A stretch of 26,008 nt of DNA. Origin: Actinomycetota bacterium (lineage in GTDB: Bacteria; Actinomycetota; Actinomycetes; S36-B12; UBA5976). Positions within the stretch are counted from its first letter, which is position 1. The number at the start of each line of letters is the position of its first letter. The stretch spans positions 1 through 26,008 of the forward strand of contig JAFMIT010000008.1 of assembly GCA_017853815.1 (NCBI GenBank), in the 5' to 3' direction. A program made the translations under genes and the position numbers. The notes under the pieces were generated by a model that saw nothing but the letters and a program-made list of their open reading frames with translations, ran no database searches and was not told the origin of the DNA. Positions 24,019 to 26,008 of this stretch are shown here, one piece after another.

Positions 24019-24408
24019 TTATGCAGAGGTGATAGCCAGGTAGCCATCTGCAGTAAGAAGGTCGCTGAGTGCGGCCTCAGAGTCCCCAACTTCGACGTCG
24101 GCAATCCAGCCATTGCCATAGGGATCAGAGTTCAGCGTCTCTGGAGAGGTCTCGACCGAGTCGTTGACAGCTACCACCGAGCCAGAGACGGGAGCAAAAA
24201 TGTCAGAAACACTCTTGGTTGATTCAACCTCGCCACACGCCTCGCCGGCAGTGAGGCTCATGCCGATTGCAGGAAGCGTGACGAACACAATGTCACCGAG
24301 CGCCGCCTGAGCGAAGTCTGTGATACCGAAACGGATGGTGGTGGCGTTGACCGCCGCGACCCACTCGTGCTCGGCGGTGTAGCGGAGATTCGCAGGTGTA
24401 TTGGACAT
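24019..24408 (-). CDS. gcvH: Glycine cleavage system H-protein
   Basis: A 129-residue lipoyl carrier. The lipoylation site is Lys65 in EVESTKSVSDIFAPVSG, and the N-terminal LRYTAEHEWV and C-terminal NSDPYGNGWIADVEV segments are characteristic. It shuttles the aminomethyl group between the P-, T- and L-proteins of glycine cleavage in the cytosol. AGGAGG lies at about 24413-24418 on the coding strand, five nt before ATG 24408. The DUF881 gene ends eight nt upstream, so gcvH is in that operon rather than with gcvP. The same placement is known for Rv1826. Confidence 0.97.
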   Translation of the reverse strand: MSNTPANLRYTAEHEWVAAVNATTIRFGITDFAQAALGDIVFVTLPAIGMSLTAGEACGEVESTKSVSDIFAPVSGSVVAVNDSVETSPETLNSDPYGNGWIADVEVGDSEAALSDLLTADGYLAITSA

Positions 24409-24416
24409 GTTTCCTC

Positions 24417-25061
24417 CTACTGAGCCACGGATGTGGTGGCACTGATGATGGTGCGTTCGACTTCGGTGACCTTGAAGCGTGCCCCGAGGCTAGCAACTGT
24501 ATCCGCTACCCCACCAGGGATTTGGAGAGCCACACCTAGAGTCTTGCTCGCGCCAATCGCCTTCACGGTAATCGGGGAGCTGATGGTGCGACGGTTGACG
24601 GTGAGCTTGCCGGTTTTGGAATTACCAAAATAGCTCCGACCGTTCACTCTGATGCCGTTGATTTCGATGGCCTCAGCGCCTGCGTCTCGCAGCTCCTGGA
24701 CAAGACTGACCGCGACGTCATACGTGAGCTGTCGGCTTGGATCAAGAATCTTGATGACCACTCCCGGGCCCTCGACTGGGATAGTGCCATTGACCACTTG
24801 GATCGCTTCAAGCTGTTCACGGGTACGTGCGAGTGCCTCCGCATCGGAACCCGCGAGAATGTCCTGACGCGCAGCCACCAGGTCCGCTTGTTCAGACTGC
24901 AATCGGGCAAGCCGTTGGGTCAAACTATCGAGCAGAACAACCAAATCCGCCTCACGGGCGTTCGCGAACAAGCCGTCATCCTGACTGCCTCGCATAGCAG
25001 TAATCGTCATAAAGCCGAGAGCTGCAGCTACAACGGCAATGGTTAGTTTGTGCGGAATCAC
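24417..25061 (-). CDS. DUF881-family membrane-anchored protein
   Basis: A 214-residue protein. It has one N-terminal hydrophobic segment (IAVVAAALGFMTITAM, residues 8-23), a heptad-like coiled-coil stretch (about 35-90, LVVLLDSLTQRLARLQSEQADLVAARQDI) and a C-terminal DUF881 domain (VEGPGVVIKILDP; LVQELRDAGAEAIEINGIRVNGRSYF; PITVKAIGA). The topology suggests the DUF881 domain lies outside the cytoplasmic membrane. Function is not established; in M. tuberculosis the homologues flank Rv1824 in a division-linked neighbourhood. It starts at GTG 25061, with GAAGG about eleven nt upstream, and begins six nt after the DUF1290 gene. Confidence 0.88.
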   Translation of the reverse strand: MIPHKLTIAVVAAALGFMTITAMRGSQDDGLFANAREADLVVLLDSLTQRLARLQSEQADLVAARQDILAGSDAEALARTREQLEAIQVVNGTIPVEGPGVVIKILDPSRQLTYDVAVSLVQELRDAGAEAIEINGIRVNGRSYFGNSKTGKLTVNRRTISSPITVKAIGASKTLGVALQIPGGVADTVASLGARFKVTEVERTIISATTSVAQ

Positions 25062-25067
25062 GGATGG

Positions 25068-25400
25068 CTATGCCTTCAACAAGTGGCGCCGGATACCTGC
25101 AAGGTTCGCAAAGATTCGAGCTGCGAGGACGACAACCACACCGGTTGACATCTGAGCGCCAACGCCGAGTTGATCACCTAAAAACACAATGAAAGCTGCA
25201 ACCACCACGTTGCTCACGAAACTGACTAAGAACACTCTGTCATCGAAAATGCCATCGAGCAGGGCGCGGAGTGCGCCGAATACAGCGTCCAAGGCCGCGA
25301 CGACCGCGATTGGCAGGTAGGGCTGCATCCACAAAGGCACATCGGGTTGGAAGGCGATGCCCAGCAGAACGCCGAAGAAGAGGCCAAAAACGGCAACCAT
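25068..25400 (-). CDS. DUF1290 small membrane protein (Sbp-like)
   Basis: A 110-residue protein with three hydrophobic segments (about residues 2-17, 28-45, 57-75, with a further hydrophobic helix near 85-100). Conserved pieces are GLFFGVLLGIAFQPDVPLWMQPYLPIAVVAALDAVFGALRALLDGIFDDRVFLVSF, the DUF1290 pattern found in Bacillus Sbp and Rv1824. In Bacillus the gene lies near ftsAZ; the molecular role is unknown. ATG 25400 overlaps the stop of the upstream DUF881 gene by one base (TAATG), with AGAGGA ten nt upstream. The frame is open upstream to 25520, but that extension lies inside the DUF881 gene and is not expected. Confidence 0.88.
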   Translation of the reverse strand: MVAVFGLFFGVLLGIAFQPDVPLWMQPYLPIAVVAALDAVFGALRALLDGIFDDRVFLVSFVSNVVVAAFIVFLGDQLGVGAQMSTGVVVVLAARIFANLAGIRRHLLKA

Positions 25401-26008
25401 TACTGCACGATCCTCTCTGCGTATTCCACTGTGGGCATTCTGCCAGCCTTTACCTTCAAAGCACGTCGCGCCGTGAACTGGACATCTATGGGATAGTTCT
25501 TGACGAGATCTCTCACCCACGCTGCCGCAGCTGACGAATCAAACGCATGCCGCAAGCCAACCGGTCCGATTGCTTTGATCGTGTAAGGCGAACCAATCGG
25601 AATGTAATCAATCAAAATTGCTTGACCTGCGTTACGAATGTTTGTGCCGCCGGTAATGCGAACGTTGTTGATTTCAATTGCCTTGGCGCCCGAGGCCCAC
25701 AAGCCGTTAACGATAATTTGGAGATCAGCATCAATCACCAAATCATTGGCGGCTGATGCGTTAGCTCCTTGGTCTCGAAGAAAAATCTTGATGCCTCGTC
25801 CCGAGGTCGCTTTATAACCGCCAAAAGCCGACTCCACGCGGACCTGCGCCGCCAGGAGATTGTCAATCGGCTGGATTTGAGCGACCAACTGAGAATTTTT
25901 GGCACGGAGTCGACCATTCGTGGTTTCCACGGCATCGACGCGCGACTGCATATCTGTCACGCGCTCAACCAACTCGAGTCGGGTCGCATCAAGCGCGGGT
26001 CTGGTTTG
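25400..26008 (-). CDS. DUF881-family protein (5' partial)
   Basis: The reading frame runs off the right edge of the window, so the N-terminus is missing; codons up to 26008 continue the protein (RPALDATRLELVERVTDMQ). The 202 visible residues show a coiled-coil segment followed by the DUF881 domain (GIKIFLRDQG, LQIIVNGLWASGAKAIEINNVRITGGTNIRN, PYTIKAIGP). It is a paralogue of the DUF881 gene downstream; the pair brackets the DUF1290 gene, as in Rv1823-Rv1825. An N-terminal membrane anchor is expected beyond the window. Function unknown; an extracytoplasmic envelope or division role is inferred from context only. Confidence 0.87.
   Translation of the reverse strand, partial: QTRPALDATRLELVERVTDMQSRVDAVETTNGRLRAKNSQLVAQIQPIDNLLAAQVRVESAFGGYKATSGRGIKIFLRDQGANASAANDLVIDADLQIIVNGLWASGAKAIEINNVRITGGTNIRNAGQAILIDYIPIGSPYTIKAIGPVGLRHAFDSSAAAAWVRDLVKNYPIDVQFTARRALKVKAGRMPTVEYAERIVQ

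Noticed and set aside
1..26008. tRNA, rRNA, CRISPR arrays, insertion sequences, integrase or phage genes
   Set aside because: Looked for on both strands; no clover-leaf sequence, spaced repeat array, transposase or terminal inverted repeats were recognised. The window is densely packed with core genes and no intergenic stretch exceeds 300 bases.

Overview
The window reads as a chromosomal core segment of a free-living actinobacterium (Actinomycetota) with moderate G+C (mid-50s per cent by eye, not computed). Two blocks carry this assignment because their gene order matches blocks known from Mycobacterium tuberculosis. One is pafC-tatA-tatC-helY with the 5'-3' exonuclease and the PepE-like peptidase (compare Rv2095c to Rv2089c). 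The other is DUF881-DUF1290-DUF881-gcvH-garA-merR-bifunctional nuclease-merR-gcvP (compare Rv1823 to Rv1832). I cannot place it below phylum or class. I see no insertion sequence, phage gene, CRISPR array, tRNA or rRNA. Both ends of the window cut genes: pafC on the left and a DUF881 gene on the right.

Layout. From 1 to 5.4 kb on + lies a tight run: pafC (5' end missing), tatA, tatC, a diacylglycerol-kinase-family gene and helY. From 5.4 to 6.3 kb on - is a 5'-3' exonuclease, divergent from a four-gene + operon (6.3-11.3 kb): PepE-like M24 peptidase, amidohydrolase, lnt and polyprenol-phosphate mannosyltransferase. From 11.3 to 13.4 kb on - lie a UMF1-type MFS transporter and a glycerophosphodiester phosphodiesterase, overlapping by 4 nt. 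From 13.5 to 17.5 kb on - is a sugar locus: a solute-binding lipoprotein, a GH13 alpha-glucosidase and a LacI regulator, divergent from a PfkB sugar kinase (+, 17.6-18.5 kb). From 18.5 kb to the end, everything is on -: gcvP behind a tandem glycine riboswitch, then upstream of it a MerR regulator, a bifunctional nuclease, FtsR, GarA, GcvH, DUF881, DUF1290 and a second DUF881.

How the genes work together. The left block combines Tat protein export, DNA-damage transcription control (PafC) and RNA/DNA processing (HelY, exonuclease). Lnt and the mannosyltransferase serve lipoprotein acylation and mannosyl donor supply at the membrane. The sugar locus probably takes up and hydrolyses an alpha-glucoside and phosphorylates a released ketose or other sugar under LacI control, but no permease or ATPase gene is present. 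The right block joins glycine cleavage (gcvP, gcvH) to a FHA regulator of central metabolism, two MerR regulators and membrane proteins linked to cell division.

Most of the window is ordinary core genome. The points most worth a second look are the gcvP riboswitch with a visible start-site-sequestering hairpin, a GarA homologue carrying a four-cysteine zinc-ribbon where mycobacterial GarA has its phosphorylated threonine motif, regulatory repeats upstream of the second MerR gene and of garA, an operator-like palindrome that supplies a -10 element to both strands between lacI and the kinase, and the sugar locus without permeases.
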